From assembly GCF_012489685.1 (NCBI RefSeq), contig NC_080045.1, positions 44,920,627-44,984,626 on the forward strand: a stretch of DNA of 64,000 nucleotides. Direction: 5' to 3'. The position numbers were made by a program, and so were the translations under genes. This document shows positions 1 to 14,095 of this stretch, piece after piece (the first letter of the stretch is position 1; each line of letters starts with the position of its first letter). Origin of the DNA: Lotus japonicus (Eukaryota; Streptophyta; Magnoliopsida; Fabales; Fabaceae). The notes under the pieces were generated by a model. It made no database searches. It saw nothing but the letters and a program-made list of their open reading frames with translations, and had not been told where the DNA came from.

Positions 1-2334
1 ATCAACTTGTATTCCCAGAAAGTACTTTAATTCTCCCATCATACTCATCTCAAATTCAGCCTGCATCATCTCAGAAAATTCTTTGCATAGAGATTGATTA
101 GCAGAACCAAATATAATATCATCAACATAAATTTGCACAATTAAGATATCATCTTTATAAGTCTTGCAAAAGAGAGTTGTATCTACTTTACCCCTTACAA
201 ACTCATTCTCCAGAAGGAATGAGCTAAGTCTCTCATACCATGCTCTGGGAGCTTGCTTCAGACCGTAGAGTGATTTCTTCAATTTGAACACATGGTCTGG
301 TTTCTTTTCATCTTCAAAACCTGGGGGTTGATGAACATAGACTTCCTCTGAGATATAACCATTTAGGAAGGCACTCTTTACGTCCATCTGATGTAGAACT
401 ATGTTGTGATTTACTGAGAAAGAAATCAATAGTCTGATTGCCTCCAGTCTTGCTACTGGAGCAAATGTTTCAGTGTAGTCTATTCCTTCCTGCTGGCTGT
501 AGCCTTGAGCAACTAGCCTTGCCTTGTTTCTGACTACATCTCCTTTCTCATTTAGCTTGTTTCTGAATACCCATTTCGTTCCAATAACATGGACATTCTC
601 AGGCTTCTTCACTAAGCTCCAAACATCGTTCTTGGAGAATTGATTCAATTCTTCTTCCATGGCCAGAATCCAATCCTTGTCCTGAAGAGCTTCATCTATG
701 GACTTGGGTTCAATTAAGGACACCAATCCTTTCAGACTCAGCAAGGTCTCTTCAGAGGGTCTGAAGGCAGATCTGGTTCTGACTGGTTCATCTTTGTTGC
801 CCAGAATCAATTCCTTAGGATGAGCTGCAGTGATTCTGCTCTTCTTCAGAGTTTGTGAGTTAGAGGGACCAGCTTCTTCCTCTGGTTCATCTTCCTCTGG
901 CTCAACTTCCTCTGGAGCTTTGCCTTTGTCAGAAACATTAATGCTTAAATCTGCAAACTTTTCAACTAGCTTTGACTGGTCAGAGTCAAGCTTATCATCA
1001 AATCTAACATGAATAGATTCTTCAATAGTCTTAGCATCAGTATTATAAAATCTAAAACCTTTAGATCTATCAGAATAACCAAGTAATAGACACTTAGAAG
1101 ATTTAGCATCAAATTTATGCAATCTATCCTTAGTATTGAGAACATAACAAACACAGCCAAAAGGATGAAAATAAGAAATGTTGGGTTTTATGTTCTTCCA
1201 CAATTCATAAGGAGTCTTTTTCAGAATTGGTCTCACAGAGATTCTGTTCTGAATGTAACATGCTGTATTTACTGCCTCTGCCCAAAAGTGCTTAGCCATG
1301 CCAGTTTCTTGGAGCATGGTTCTAGCCATCTCCTGAAGAGTTCTGTTCTTCCTCTCAACAACACCATTTTGTTGAGGAGTTCTGGGACAAGAGAAATCAT
1401 GTGTAATTCCATAGGAATCAAACAGACTCTCAAACTTGTCATTCTCAAACTCTCCACCATGGTCACTTCTGACACGCACAATTCTACAAGCCTTCTCGTT
1501 TTGCACTTGAGCAATAAAGGTAGAGAACACAGCATGAGACTCATCCTTGCGGGTTAGAAACTTTACCCATGTCCAGCGGCTATAGTCATCAACGATAACC
1601 ATCCCATATCTCTTGCCACCTATAGACTCAGTTTTCACTGGTCCAAACAGGTCGATATGCAGAAGTTCTAACGGCCTTGAGGTTGAGACAACATTCTTTG
1701 CCTTGAAAGGGACTTTTGTGAATTTGCCTTTCTGACATGCTTCACAAAGAGCGTCTGAAGCGAACTTCAGATTGGGTAAGCCCCTGACAAGGTTTAGCTT
1801 GCTCAGCTGAGAAATCTTTCTCATACTGGCATGCCCTAACCGTCTATGCCATACCCACTGCTCTTCATTAACAGACAGAAGGCACTTCACATTCTGAGCC
1901 TCCAACTCAGATAATCTGATCTTATAAATGTTGTTCTTCCTCTTGCTGTTAAACAGAACAGAGCCATCGATCTGACTTACAGCCCGGCAGGACTTTTGAT
2001 TGAATATAACATCATAACCCTTGTCAGCTAATTGACTTATAGACAATAAGTTATGTGTTAAGCCGTCTACCAATAAAACATTATCAATGCATGGACTACT
2101 ATCTACACAAATAGTACCAGTACCAATAATTTTACCCTTTTCATTTCCTCCAAAGCCAACTTCGCCTCCAGGCTTAAGTTTCAGCTCTCGGAACATACGC
2201 TTTTCTCCCGTCATGTGACGCGAGCATCCACTGTCCAGATACCATGATTGGTGTTTCAGTGGAGCTATCAAGGATATCTGCAACATAGATAATCTTGTCC
2301 TTAGGTACCCACTTTCTGGGTCCTCTTTTGTTAG
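1..2334 (-). CDS. copia pol polyprotein (protease-integrase-RT), partial
   Basis: The frame opens just after a stop at 2335-2337 and I see no stop from there to the window edge. It begins with the retropepsin motif [13 protein letters not shown], then the GAG-pre-integrase zinc finger (WHRRLGHAS...CEAC), the integrase core ([30 protein letters not shown]: the three catalytic acidic residues), and reverse transcriptase motifs ([41 protein letters not shown]). The catalytic YVDD is at 118-129. RNase H would lie off the left edge. Pol is in the +1 frame relative to gag and overlaps its last 161 nt, so expression would need a +1 frameshift or internal initiation, unless an indel separated the frames. 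Confidence 0.9.
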
Positions 2335-4084
2335 TTACCCCAAAGGTTCTGATCACCTTGGGTGTCTCAACATGATATTTTAAAGGAATATTTGCATGAT
2401 ATTTAGTCATAGAGAAAGATCCCTTTTTAAGAGGGTTTTTAGCAACTTCAGCAGGTACAGGATCAGGCAATATGGTACCAGAGGGAACAAAGCATTCATA
2501 CAAGGATTTAGCTTTAGACACAGAAGGCTCATTTCTAATTGGTTTAGAATAGCCAATGCCATGCATTCCATTTCTGCTTACACCATAGATCATTGAAGCC
2601 ATTAAGCTTCTATCTACGCTTTTAGCCAGGAATCTTTGAAAAGATTTTTCATACTTAGATTCATGCTTACTATCAGAGGCATCGCAGGCAATAACTTCTT
2701 CTAACTTTGCAATTTGATTCTTAAGCACAGAGTTAGAATTAACTAAAGCATGGTTATCATTTTTCAAATCAGATATGATTTTCTCATGTTCAGAAGGAGT
2801 TTTAGAACCAGCAGATAAGTTCTTTTTCAGCTTCTTATGCTTAGACAACAAGGAGTTATACTTATCCATGATATCAGACAAAGCATGTTTCAGTTCAGAG
2901 GTAGAGAAGGAAGCAAATACCTCATTTTCATCGTCAGAGTCTGGATCTCCTTCTGATTCTGAGTCAGAGTCAACAGCTTCCTTTGACTCTGTTCCTTTGT
3001 CTTTGACAATAGCCATGAGTCCTTGGACTTCACCATCAGAGTCAACATCCTCTGACTCTGATTCATCGAATGTCACCATCAGACTCTTCTTGGTCTTGAA
3101 GTGCTTCTTTGGCTTCTTGTCCTTCTTCAATTTTGGACAGTCACTTTTGTAGTGCCCTGATTCTTTGCACTCAAAGCAAGTGACTTCCTTGATTGATGAC
3201 TTCTTCTGACCTGAGGATTCAGACTTTCCTCTTGCCTTTCCAGAGCCTTTGAACTTGCTCTGCCTGTGCTTCCAGATGCGGTTGAGTCTCTTGGAGATCA
3301 GAGTCAGCTCATCTTCATCAGAATCTTCTGATGCTTCTTCAGATTCTTCTTCTTCAGCTTGAAGAGCCTTTGACTTCTCAACCTTAGCCTTTTCAGATTT
3401 GGATTTCAAGGCTATGGACTTTTTCCTCAGATCTTGCATCTCTGAGCGCTTCAGCTCATGGCATTTCAAAATGCTGATGAGTTCTTCTAAACTCATATTC
3501 TCAACATCTCTCGTGAGCTCTATTGAAGTCACCAAAGGCATCCAACTTTCAGGAAGACACCTGATGACCCTTATGACGTGATCTTTTGTTGTGTAGCTCT
3601 TGTTGAGAGGACGTATGCCAGCTACAAGCAGTTGAAATCTGGAGAACATTTCTTCAATGGACTCATTTGGCTCCATGATGAAGGATTCATACTTTTGGAT
3701 CAAAGACAATGCCTTTGATTCTTTGACTTTCTTGTTTCCTTCATGAGACATCTTCAGAGAATCAAAAATGCCTTTAGCAAACTCACGATCTGTAATCTTC
3801 TGGTACTCCTCATAGGAGATAGCACTTAGAAGAATTGCTCTTGCTTTATGATGTTGTGAGTACAGCTTCTTTTGATCTGCAGACATCTCTGACCTTGGGA
3901 TCTTTTTGCCATCTGCATCAACTGGACGCTCATAGCCATCCACAATAATATCCCAGAGATCTGCATCGAAACCCAGAAAGAAACTTTCCAGTCTATCTTT
4001 CCAATATTCGAACCTTTGACCATCGAACATAGGAGGCTTTGCGTTGTAACCATCTCTTTGAGTTTCACTGGTGGTGGCAGCCAT
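2174..4084 (-). CDS. copia Gag, 636 aa
   Basis: Retroelement capsid/nucleocapsid protein. The N-terminus has the copia gag signature [17 protein letters not shown] (DUF4219/UBN2 type). A CCHC zinc knuckle, [14 protein letters not shown], lies near residue 310, between a basic region and acidic serine-rich stretches. The middle part is probably coiled coil. It starts at the ATG 59 nt from the primer-binding site and ends at TAA 2174-2176. Its last ~53 codons overlap the protease coding region in another frame. The uninterrupted 636 codons point to a young copy. Confidence 0.88.
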   Translation of the reverse strand: MAATTSETQRDGYNAKPPMFDGQRFEYWKDRLESFFLGFDADLWDIIVDGYERPVDADGKKIPRSEMSADQKKLYSQHHKARAILLSAISYEEYQKITDREFAKGIFDSLKMSHEGNKKVKESKALSLIQKYESFIMEPNESIEEMFSRFQLLVAGIRPLNKSYTTKDHVIRVIRCLPESWMPLVTSIELTRDVENMSLEELISILKCHELKRSEMQDLRKKSIALKSKSEKAKVEKSKALQAEEEESEEASEDSDEDELTLISKRLNRIWKHRQSKFKGSGKARGKSESSGQKKSSIKEVTCFECKESGHYKSDCPKLKKDKKPKKHFKTKKSLMVTFDESESEDVDSDGEVQGLMAIVKDKGTESKEAVDSDSESEGDPDSDDENEVFASFSTSELKHALSDIMDKYNSLLSKHKKLKKNLSAGSKTPSEHEKIISDLKNDNHALVNSNSVLKNQIAKLEEVIACDASDSKHESKYEKSFQRFLAKSVDRSLMASMIYGVSRNGMHGIGYSKPIRNEPSVSKAKSLYECFVPSGTILPDPVPAEVAKNPLKKGSFSMTKYHANIPLKYHVETPKVIRTFGVTNKRGPRKWVPKDKIIYVADILDSSTETPIMVSGQWMLASHDGRKAYVPRAET

Positions 4085-4142
4085 TGTTTTTCACACCGGC
4101 CCGGATCACTGAACACTGTTAGGTGTGGTAATCAGAACTTGC

Positions 4143-4154
4143 GCTCTGATACCA
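4143..4154 (-). other. primer-binding site of the left copia element
   Basis: On the minus strand the sequence is TGGTATCAGAGC, the classic copia primer-binding site complementary to the 3' end of initiator methionine tRNA. It lies two bases inside the LTR end at 4157, as expected. Confidence 0.93.
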
Positions 4155-4156
4155 AT

Positions 4157-5372
4157 TGAAGGTATGAAAAACGGTAGAAAGGGGGGGTTTGAATAACGTT
4201 TTCAGTACAAAACTACCACCTTAAAGATTTTAACAAATCTTTTCGAGAACTAAGTGCAAAAGATAGAGATAGAAAAGCACACAAGGATTTTATCCTGGTT
4301 CACTTGATAAATCACTCAAGCTACTCCAGTCCACCCGTTAAGGTGATTTCTTCCTTCTTAGAATGAAGGCAATCCACTAATCAGGTAAGAGTTACAACTG
4401 CACTTGAAACCTACAAGTGACTAACAATTACACTGACTTAGCTCACACTAAGATTCACTCTCTTAGTCTTCTCTAGGATCCGATCAACCTTGATCTCCTA
4501 AAGGAAAATCAAACAACTGTTTGAGGTTGGTGTTTACAAGGGTTTGCTTCTGAATAAGCTGAGTGTAAACTAAAATAAATTACAAGATGAAAGAAAGCTT
4601 AGAATATATCTTGCGCGTGTGTATTGCTTCTTGTATATTTTTTTCTTCTAGCCGCTTCTTTCAATCTTCAGCCTCTATATATACTCCAAGGATTAGGGTT
4701 GAGCGTTGCATGGGAAATGCTACCGTTGGAGGGCAGTTCTGGAAAATCCAGCTTCTGCTGTGGCTGAGAACGTTAGGTAGGTCGTCAGGAAGGTACACTT
4801 GCTTTTGTACTTGGATAGCGACTTGACCTTTTAACCTAGGAGACTTCTGATCAGAGGAATGCTTCGTATTGGAACTTGTGAAGCCGGTTGATCAGAGTCA
4901 GAGGGATAGCACAGATCCTCTGACCATTGTATCTTCTGATTCTGAACTCAGAGGGAAGAACATGGCCTTCAGAGTTTCTTGCTTCTGGACTTCAGAGTTT
5001 CCACTATTCAGCTTCTGGATCTTCAGAGTCTTCTACACCATCGGAACATCTGAACCTTCAGTGTTTCTTGGTTGTCAGAACTTCTGGATCATCAGAGCTT
5101 CTAGCGACTGAGTCCTCATCAGAGTTTGTATAGCTTCAGATCTTCTGAAGCTTTTCCACTGTTCATACTGAACATGGTGAATGCGAAAGCGTTGCTTGGG
5201 TTACCCTTTATACACAGTGCTTCTGATTTGTGTGAAATTGAGTCAGGGTCAGAGCCTGTAAATAGCACACTCAGAAAAACACGTTAGAGTACCACAATTG
5301 TTCATATCAAAAGGTTAACTTGTAATCATCAAAACATAGAGTTGTACTACTAGATCAAAACTTGATCTTACA
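4157..5372 (-). repeat. 5' LTR of the left copia element
   Basis: On the minus strand it starts TGTAAGATCAAG and ends ATACCTTCA (TG...CA). It matches the solo LTR at 44185-45395 over most of its length, except a diverged patch near 4500-4660 with several indels. A TATA-like stretch (minus TATATATAGAGG) is near 4672-4683. The U3 part, about 4880-5170, is packed with short TCAGA/TTCTG motifs in both orientations. The Gag start lies 73 nt beyond the inner end. Confidence 0.92.
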
Positions 5373-5622
5373 CCCCTTACCGCAAGTTAGCTAAACAAAA
5401 TGTAACTTTCACATTTTTCCAATAGAAAACTAAAATATAATAATTATTAGAAGCATTAATTAAAAATAATAAAGATCATCCATTTATTTAACAAGTAAAA
5501 TCATTCAAATAATTTAAAAGAAAATAAGCAAGAAAGTTAACTCTAATTGTTGATATTAATGCAAACAAATGTTGATACTCGTTTTAGGACAAAAAAAATT
5601 AACTGACTTCTTTATGTGATTG
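5373..5622. other. AT-rich flank, no gene seen
   Basis: A-rich, with no coding frame or recognisable motif. It separates the copia LTR from the Mutator-like element. Confidence 0.7.
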
Positions 5623-5632
5623 AGGAAAAATT

Positions 5633-7286
<1,654 letters not shown>

Positions 7287-7296
7287 AGGAAAAATT

Positions 7297-8076
7297 ACTT
7301 TCATTAGGTTTAACTTGTATGCAAGCATAGCATTATCATGTGCCATTTGTCAGCTGACTGAAGAAAAGTTTCAAGGAATGGAGCAATGATTAGTTGGCAA
7401 ATTCCCATGAGGAGGACTAAACAAGAAAAGAACTTGGATGAGAGTATGGACAACTTACCAAACATATATTAACAAGTAACAAAACTAACAAATATAGAAT
7501 CTGAAATATAAGCACAAGTCAATACATCATAAAGTGGGGACATTTTTCTTCGCTCCTTTTTAAGATAAAATTCAATGACTCATGGAATAAAGTATAAACA
7601 TCAACTAATCAAAACAAAGATTTATAATAATAATATTAATAAGACAATGTTTGCTTGAATCGCATATGGAACAAGCTAGTCACTGATAATGGTATATATG
7701 TATAAATAAAGCCATGTAGAATTTATTCTCTCGCATGATAGAAATAGAATTCAATTAAGCTTTGCGTGTGTTTCAGTAATCAAATGAGACAAATACTATG
7801 ACCTGAACAGAAATATGCTTTTTAGGTTAACTGCCACCATCTGAATTAACATCCAAAATATCATTAGGCACCGAATTTGTGCAATCTTATTAGTTAAATA
7901 TTTTTCTCTTGACAATCTGAAAGATACAAATTTTTATTGTGGTCGTGTTCCTCTGTTGGAACATATGCTAGTGCCATAGCCAGCTACCTATAGCTTAGTA
8001 ATGGTACCAAGCTTTCCTCTTCTACTTTAATCAATCAATCACGTTTAATTATAAGCTAGTTACTTAAAAGAAATAC
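7297..8076. other. intergenic, no gene seen
   Basis: AT-rich and without convincing coding sequence. Nothing was recognised between the Pack-MULE and the hAT element. Confidence 0.6.
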
Positions 8077-8084
8077 TATCCACC

Positions 8085-8862
8085 CAGGGGCGGATCCAGA
8101 CCTTACATACCAGTGTGGCTAAATATAAAAGAAATTATAGACTAAAATGTATTGAAAATATTTTTTTTCAAAAAAGAGAAATATTATAAATAAAACCATC
8201 AGAGAAAGTTTCTCATGGAAATATAAGAGTTTACAGTCCAATAAGGACTAGGTTCTAAGAAGGACTAGGCTTACAACGAAATATAATAAAAGAAGCAAAG
8301 TGAAAAATAATTAATAACAAACCCAAATTCTCATGTTCTTCCCCTTTTCAGCGTGTATTAATAATTATTTTCATTTACCATCGTTTTAAGCTCTAGTTTG
8401 ATGCATTACTATTTTTTCTTGTCATATGAATATTCGATTGTCTCATCTTTTTGCAAGTTGTAAAAGTACAGTCTTGAACTTCTTTCTTCCTTTCTTTGTT
8501 TTATAGATTAGATAGCTCAAAATTGTTCTAATCTGTTAAGTGATACGGTTTTGCAACTTAATTATAACGAGCTTACTGGGAGTATACCTACTGAACTGGG
8601 AAAGTTAAGGAAGCTTAGCTTTCTCGCGCTGAAAAATAATCACTTAAGTGGAGCAATTCCGGCAAGTATTGGTAAATTGGAGACATTAGAACGATTGGAT
8701 CTGAGCTTTAATAGCCTTTTCGGTCCAATTCCAGTGACATAGAATTTGGGTTTGTTATTTTGCAACACTACACTCCATGGTATATAAATTTTTTCTAAAA
8801 TAAAAAATAAAAAAACCAGTGTGGCTAAAGCCACACCTGGCCTCAATGTAGATCCGCCCATG
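8085..8862. mobile_element. non-autonomous hAT element with captured LRR sequence
   Basis: The ends are CAGGGGCGGATCC (left) and the inverse of CATGGGCGGATCT (right), typical hAT terminal repeats. An exact 8-bp duplication TATCCACC flanks them at 8077-8084 and 8863-8870. Subterminal inverted copies of CCAGTGTGGCTAAA occur near 8110 and 8816. At 778 bp it has no transposase. The interior holds leucine-rich-repeat coding sequence, so it is a gene-carrying hAT. Confidence 0.88.
8551..8742 (+). pseudogene. captured leucine-rich-repeat fragment (receptor-kinase-like)
   Basis: About 63 codons hold two and a half plant-type LRRs with the LxxLxLxxNxLxGxIP pattern: LNYNELTGSIPTELGKL, then FLALKNNHLSGAIPASIGKL, then LERLDLSFNSLFGPIP. 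This is the extracellular repeat type of receptor-like kinases or LRR proteins. The frame is clean but stops after IPVT, and there is no signal peptide, transmembrane segment or kinase. The ATG is probably accidental, since LRR reading extends a few codons upstream. Pyrimidine-rich sequence ending in a possible splice acceptor (near 8500) precedes it, so intron sequence may have been captured too. Confidence 0.75.
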
Positions 8863-8870
8863 TATCCACC

Positions 8871-9215
8871 AACAAGCTAGGTTTTGTCTAATAATAATAA
8901 GCAATCTAGACTCCTATAAGTATGAGAACTCATGTTTGATCTCCAAAGAATAAGTATGAGAACACAAGTTCGAATTTTGTGAATGACATTTATTGAGGAG
9001 GGACATGCGACTGTTTTCTGAATGAGTTGTATTTCTTCAGAGAAAAAAAAATACTTACCATCTACTTTCTAGCTCAGAATTTCCATATATTGTCTATTAC
9101 GAGATACAATTCATATGAATCAAATTACGCTATGTTTGACAACGCCTAGCTTATGAGTTAGTATGAAACTGAAGGCTGAAATATGAAAAGTTAGTTGATT
9201 GCAAAAAAGAGTGTT

Positions 9216-9272
<57 letters not shown>

Positions 9273-9667
9273 CAAATTGTTATTGTGGATGGCTTATCGG
9301 TTCTCGCTGTACATTTTTCTTTCATTAATAAATTTGTTTTAGAAATATTTAACATTATTATTTAATTTACACATAAATATCTATTTGATACTAGTTTTAA
9401 AATAATTAACACTAACTATTTTAATTTATTTCAAATTATTTGTTGTGAAAAAATAGAATATTAGTTTTTAATTTGTTTTCATTTTTATATTTTTATTACA
9501 CTAATAAGATAATGAACATAATATTATATTTTATTAATAAACTAATAATAAATTGATATTTATTTAAATTAATAAATATTAAGGTAAGTGTAGAGATGAG
9601 AACTTCAAAGAAGACGAGCCGGGGGAAATATCATAATTTGTGTTTAATATCTTTTAGAATATAAAAA

Positions 9668-9700
<33 letters not shown>
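8871..9700. repeat. AT-rich intergenic DNA with two (AT)n tracts
   Basis: Simple AT tracts occupy about 9220-9269 and 9670-9704. No coding sequence was seen. The second tract directly abuts the target duplication of the MITE at 9711. Confidence 0.8.
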
Positions 9701-9706
<6 letters not shown>

Positions 9707-9710
9707 AGGT

Positions 9711-9952
9711 GAAAATGTATCTTATGAGAAAGGTAATCTTATGTGAGAAAATGAGAATAAATCACGACCGTTAGATCTAACCATCAACGGTCAAAATTAA
9801 AACATTAAGTCATGTGACTTTTTTAAGTGATCATGTGACAATCACATGACCATTAAATTCTTTTAATTTTAACCGTTGATTGTTAGATCTAACGATCGTG
9901 ATTTATTCTCATTTTCTCACATAAAATTACCTTTCTCATAAGATACATCCCC
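9711..9952. mobile_element. 242-bp foldback MITE, Mutator-like
   Basis: Almost the whole element is an inverted repeat. The arms, about 100 bp each, start GAAAATGTATCTTATGAG and end in its inverse (with CCCC). The 10-bp target duplication TATAAGAGGT is exact at 9701-9710 and 9953-9962. There is no coding capacity. Transcripts could fold into a long hairpin. Confidence 0.85.
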
Positions 9953-9962
9953 TATAAGAGGT

Positions 9963-10824
9963 AGTAATTAACTTTTTATTTATTTAGACAAACTCATGAT
10001 TTTCATTCAATCATTAAAAGAAGATATTGCTGAATTCTATTTGTGGGCTTTGTAAGAAAAACAATCCATCTATTGTCTCTAAATTGGAGCTAGCATGAGA
10101 GAGTAATGAGAAGATGAGTGAGCAATCACCGAGTTTATTAGTGCAAGATTGGTCTAATCCCACAAAGTGTGGTGACATTGGAGAATATAGATTCACAAGG
10201 AAGGATGATGAATGATGATGAGGATGAAATTGAAATGGATTAATCAAAGTACTTATCCACTTGATTACACAATCCCACTTTGCAACAAAGGCAGAGGCTG
10301 TGTGTTACCAAAAAAGTCAACGAATGGGCCCTGACTTCAGTTCCGTGTCAGTCAATCACCGAACGACGAGTGTTCACATGGCGCACGGTAGCAAATGTGC
10401 GTACGGTAAGCGCAGTCAAAGTGAAGCACTAACTTGGGATACGCGTGGGTAACTTTACTGGTGCTCGTGTCCAATTGGATGCTTTTTCTTTTCAACGGTT
10501 ATTTTTTTCCTCAAATAAATTCTTAGGCATATTTTTGCGAGACATGCAAATCTTAAAAAGGTTAAAAAAAAATTCCAATTCAAACATTTAGTAGTCGTGA
10601 GACTAATTTATCGCTTCACAGCCAATGCTTAGCACGTACTGAAGTTAAAATATTTGTTTACATACACAGTTTTATTTAAAAAACTGTGTAGGTAAACTCC
10701 ATATGGTCTAATTTTAGATATATTTTGAGGTAATAACTCGGACTATAAAATTTTTTTTAATGTTTATGATATAACAAATTATTTTAACTATAATATTAAT
10801 ATTAAAAAATACTCATTAATGAAG
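9963..10824. other. intergenic, with a more GC-balanced patch
   Basis: A patch at about 10260-10460 is less AT-rich than its surroundings and contains CGTACGG and ACGCGT motifs. A 77-codon minus frame (10014-10247, histidine-rich start) lies next to it. I do not recognise any protein here. It could be the 5' end and promoter of a decayed gene. Confidence 0.4.
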
Positions 10825-11125
10825 TAGTTTCTCAACAAGACTGAAGAATATTTGAGATTATAGTCATTTCTCGACAAGACCTAGGGATTTGAGAGATAGC
10901 TCTAGTTTCTTGACAGGATAATAAGGATCTCGAAGGTTGTTGTCGTGACAAGACCTAGGGATATATGAGATTGTTGCAATTTCTCGATGCGATCTAGGAG
11001 TCTTCTCGATTGTTGTCATTACTTGATGAGATCTTATGGATCTCAGAGTTTTCTTTTTTTTTCATTTCATGACAAGGTTTAGGAATCTGAGAGATTTTCT
11101 CAATTTTTCGATGAGATCCTAGTGA
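10825..11125. repeat. degenerate short tandem repeat
   Basis: Variants of the phrase TTTCTCGACAAGACCTAGGGAT followed by a GAGATT-type tail recur about every 40-55 bp, six or seven times. Units are clearly diverged. Function unknown. Confidence 0.6.
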
Positions 11126-12754
11126 GTGAATATCTTGGTTAATAATTGAGAAAGCAGATCATAAAGCTTGGCCATTAATGTCGCAAGTCGTGAGGGGGCC
11201 ATGGCCATCGTTGTCGAAGGTGTTAGGTTTTGGGACTAAACCAATGAAAAAACTTTGAAAAGGGACTAAATCTTATAAGAAAAGGTCCATGTGGATCTGA
11301 CTAGGATTAATGAAGCTACCATGTAGGCGGGTAATTAAGGCTGGAAATTAGACAAAAAAAATAGCCAAGGTTATAAATATGATGTCATTAGGGACTCTTT
11401 GTGATAAAATTATTTAAAGGGACTAAAATTGATGCAAAAAAAATTATGGACCAAAATTAATTTTTCAAAATTTTACAAGGGCTAAAAACATATTTAACCC
11501 TTTAAATTATTTAATTACTACATCAGGGTGAGTTCACATGGATATTTGCACCCCAAACCTATTCTCCCTCCACCTCTTTAGGCTTGAGCTTTTCAGTAAA
11601 TTTTTACTTAAATATGGTGAAAGCGAATATCCCCACCAATATTGGGTTAGAGTTAGCGTGCATGCGAGTACAATTAAGATTTTTTGTGTAAAATCATACT
11701 TAATTACATTTAACTATTTTTTCAAAAATATAAACAAACTAAAAAAATGCAAATAATGATAAGCCTGATTTCCATCTATTTAAGATAAAAAAAATTATTT
11801 CATAAATGTATTAAGAAAATTAGATTTTAGAACTTTAAAAAAAATATATTGATTTATTTTTTTACATTTGGAAATTAAAAGGACAAGCAAGAAAATTACT
11901 CAAGTAAGTCTAGACACAAAAATATTTTTGATGTACCAAGAAAAGACACAAACAAAAAATAACAAAAGAAGACGAAAACTTTTTAATACACAAGGGCAAA
12001 AATTGATTTATATTTGATTATAGTAGTAAAAAAAATTAGTTAATTTGAGTGTGATTCCTTCTTTATCTCTATACGCTAGAGATCATTTTAGAGAAGTTAT
12101 TTTGAATAAAATAAAATTTTATTAGACTGTAAAATATTTAGGTGTTGATTGCATTTTATGTTCTCTTAGTTTTGACTATGTATGATTTTGGTTTGCTAAT
12201 TTTCTCTAGTTAATTAAGTCTCTCTAGCTATTTTTAAAATTAAGCAAATTTAGTCACTCTCAATTTACATATGTATAAATCATTAAGTCTTATTTTATTT
12301 TCAAAAAATTAGAATTTTAGGATGAACTTGATATATGATATAATTTTAAACGTAAAGGTTAATTTTTTATAAATTTGTAGGATATGAATTAGGTTTTTAA
12401 GAGGTAGAAAATTGATTTTTTTTTTGAAATTTATTACTTTTATTCGTGAGCTTTAATGGGAGTAACATCTATAATGATTAAATTGATTCAACTTGTGAAA
12501 AATGTTTCTTAGAAAATGTGAAGTTGAGAGTTTTAAATTGAAAAATCATGATGTAACAATTGATATGTTGAAGTCTAAATCAGCTCATAAAATTATTTAA
12601 GGACTAAAACCATACTTAGTCAGAATTATGTGTACCACATGTGTAGTTAAGCCAAAATATTTAGAAATAATCATTTACAAAAAAATTACCAAAAATAACT
12701 TATTGAGCTTGAGAGAGGGAAGAGAAAAAGAAACAACGTTAGAGTACCTATCCC
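11126..12754. other. intergenic, possible Mutator-like remnant near its left part
   Basis: At about 11230-11505 there are phrases such as GGGACTAAA and a right end ...AAAAACATATTTAACCC that resemble terminal repeats of the Mutator-like type seen elsewhere here. I could not find a matching opposite end. The rest is AT-rich with no gene seen. Confidence 0.4.
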
Positions 12755-12847
12755 ATGGATATAAGTAATTATTGAATAAGTGGAGCTTGGGTAGGGTACT
12801 ATAGTACCTATCCCCTAGACGCATTTTCAATAATTACTTATATCCAT
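12755..12847. repeat. perfect 22-bp inverted repeat with central palindrome
   Basis: The arms at 12755-12776 and 12826-12847 (core GATATAAGTAATTATTGAA) are exact inverse copies. Between them is the 14-bp palindrome GGTACTATAGTACC (12795-12808), plus a repeat of GTACCTATCCC. It could be a decayed small transposon or a hairpin-forming locus. Confidence 0.75.
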
Positions 12848-13489
12848 CTTCATATCCTTATGGATAACAGCTTAAATGCCCCCTCCTTATATCCTTTGGA
12901 TATTTATATGTGTGTTCGTACTCATCATCGACAATTTAGTTTACTGAAATATATAACTTTCACTATTTAGATTTTCTAATGGATACCAAAATGCAAGTGG
13001 TATTATAAAATAAAAGTAGTTAACTACTCAAATACTTAACAAACAAAAGTATCCAACTAAGTAAATTTCTAGAAGTGAGAACTTTAGAAGTTTTTATAAT
13101 TCTAGATTTGTCAATATACTCATAAAATTGTAGGCTACATACTAACTTATTTTAAAATATAAGTGCGAGTAAAATACCATATATATTTATAATACTAAAA
13201 CCTAATATACCAACTTATTTTTTAAAAGAAGTTAGAGAGTCATAATTATAAGTTATTTTTTTAACGAAACTTTAAGTCGATAATATATTTTAGGTATAAT
13301 GCGGGTTGAGTATTATAATACCTATATCCACACTCATACCAACTACTTTTGTACGTTTTTACGCATGTCGAACCTAATACTCATTAAGGGGTTTTTACTT
13401 TTTACCCGATTCGTGGTGGTTTTTTTTGCACGAGCCAAACGGATCTAAGATCCATTATCATCTTAGGAAGTGGTGCGCTAACAGCGACG

Positions 13490-13490
<1 letters not shown>
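12848..13490. other. intergenic, no gene seen
   Basis: AT-rich sequence without recognisable coding or repeat structure, leading into the tandem repeat block. Confidence 0.6.

Positions 13491-14095
<605 letters not shown>

Larger units (their letters stand above)
1..5372 (-). mobile_element. Ty1/copia LTR retrotransposon, 3' part beyond the left edge
   Basis: Read on the minus strand the order is LTR (5372-4157), a primer-binding site, gag, then pol running off the left edge. The order protease, integrase, reverse transcriptase defines Ty1/copia. The long LTR (1,216 bp) and large gag suggest a SIRE/Maximus-like lineage, which is inference. The gag and pol frames look open, so this may be a fairly recent copy. 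The far LTR and the partner of the target duplication (expected CCCCT, just right of 5372) lie outside the window. A solo LTR of the same family is at 44185-45395. Confidence 0.93.

Noticed and set aside
830..1544. Short frames on both strands in the left copia region
   Set aside because: They lie in wrong frames inside the pol coding sequence.
4869..5133. Frames in the copia LTRs (also at 44892-45156)
   Set aside because: LTR promoter sequence with repeated TCAGA motifs; no protein family fits.
10014..10452. Two divergent short frames suggesting a gene pair
   Set aside because: No domain, no splice structure and no repeat in the window; kept only as an unexplained patch.
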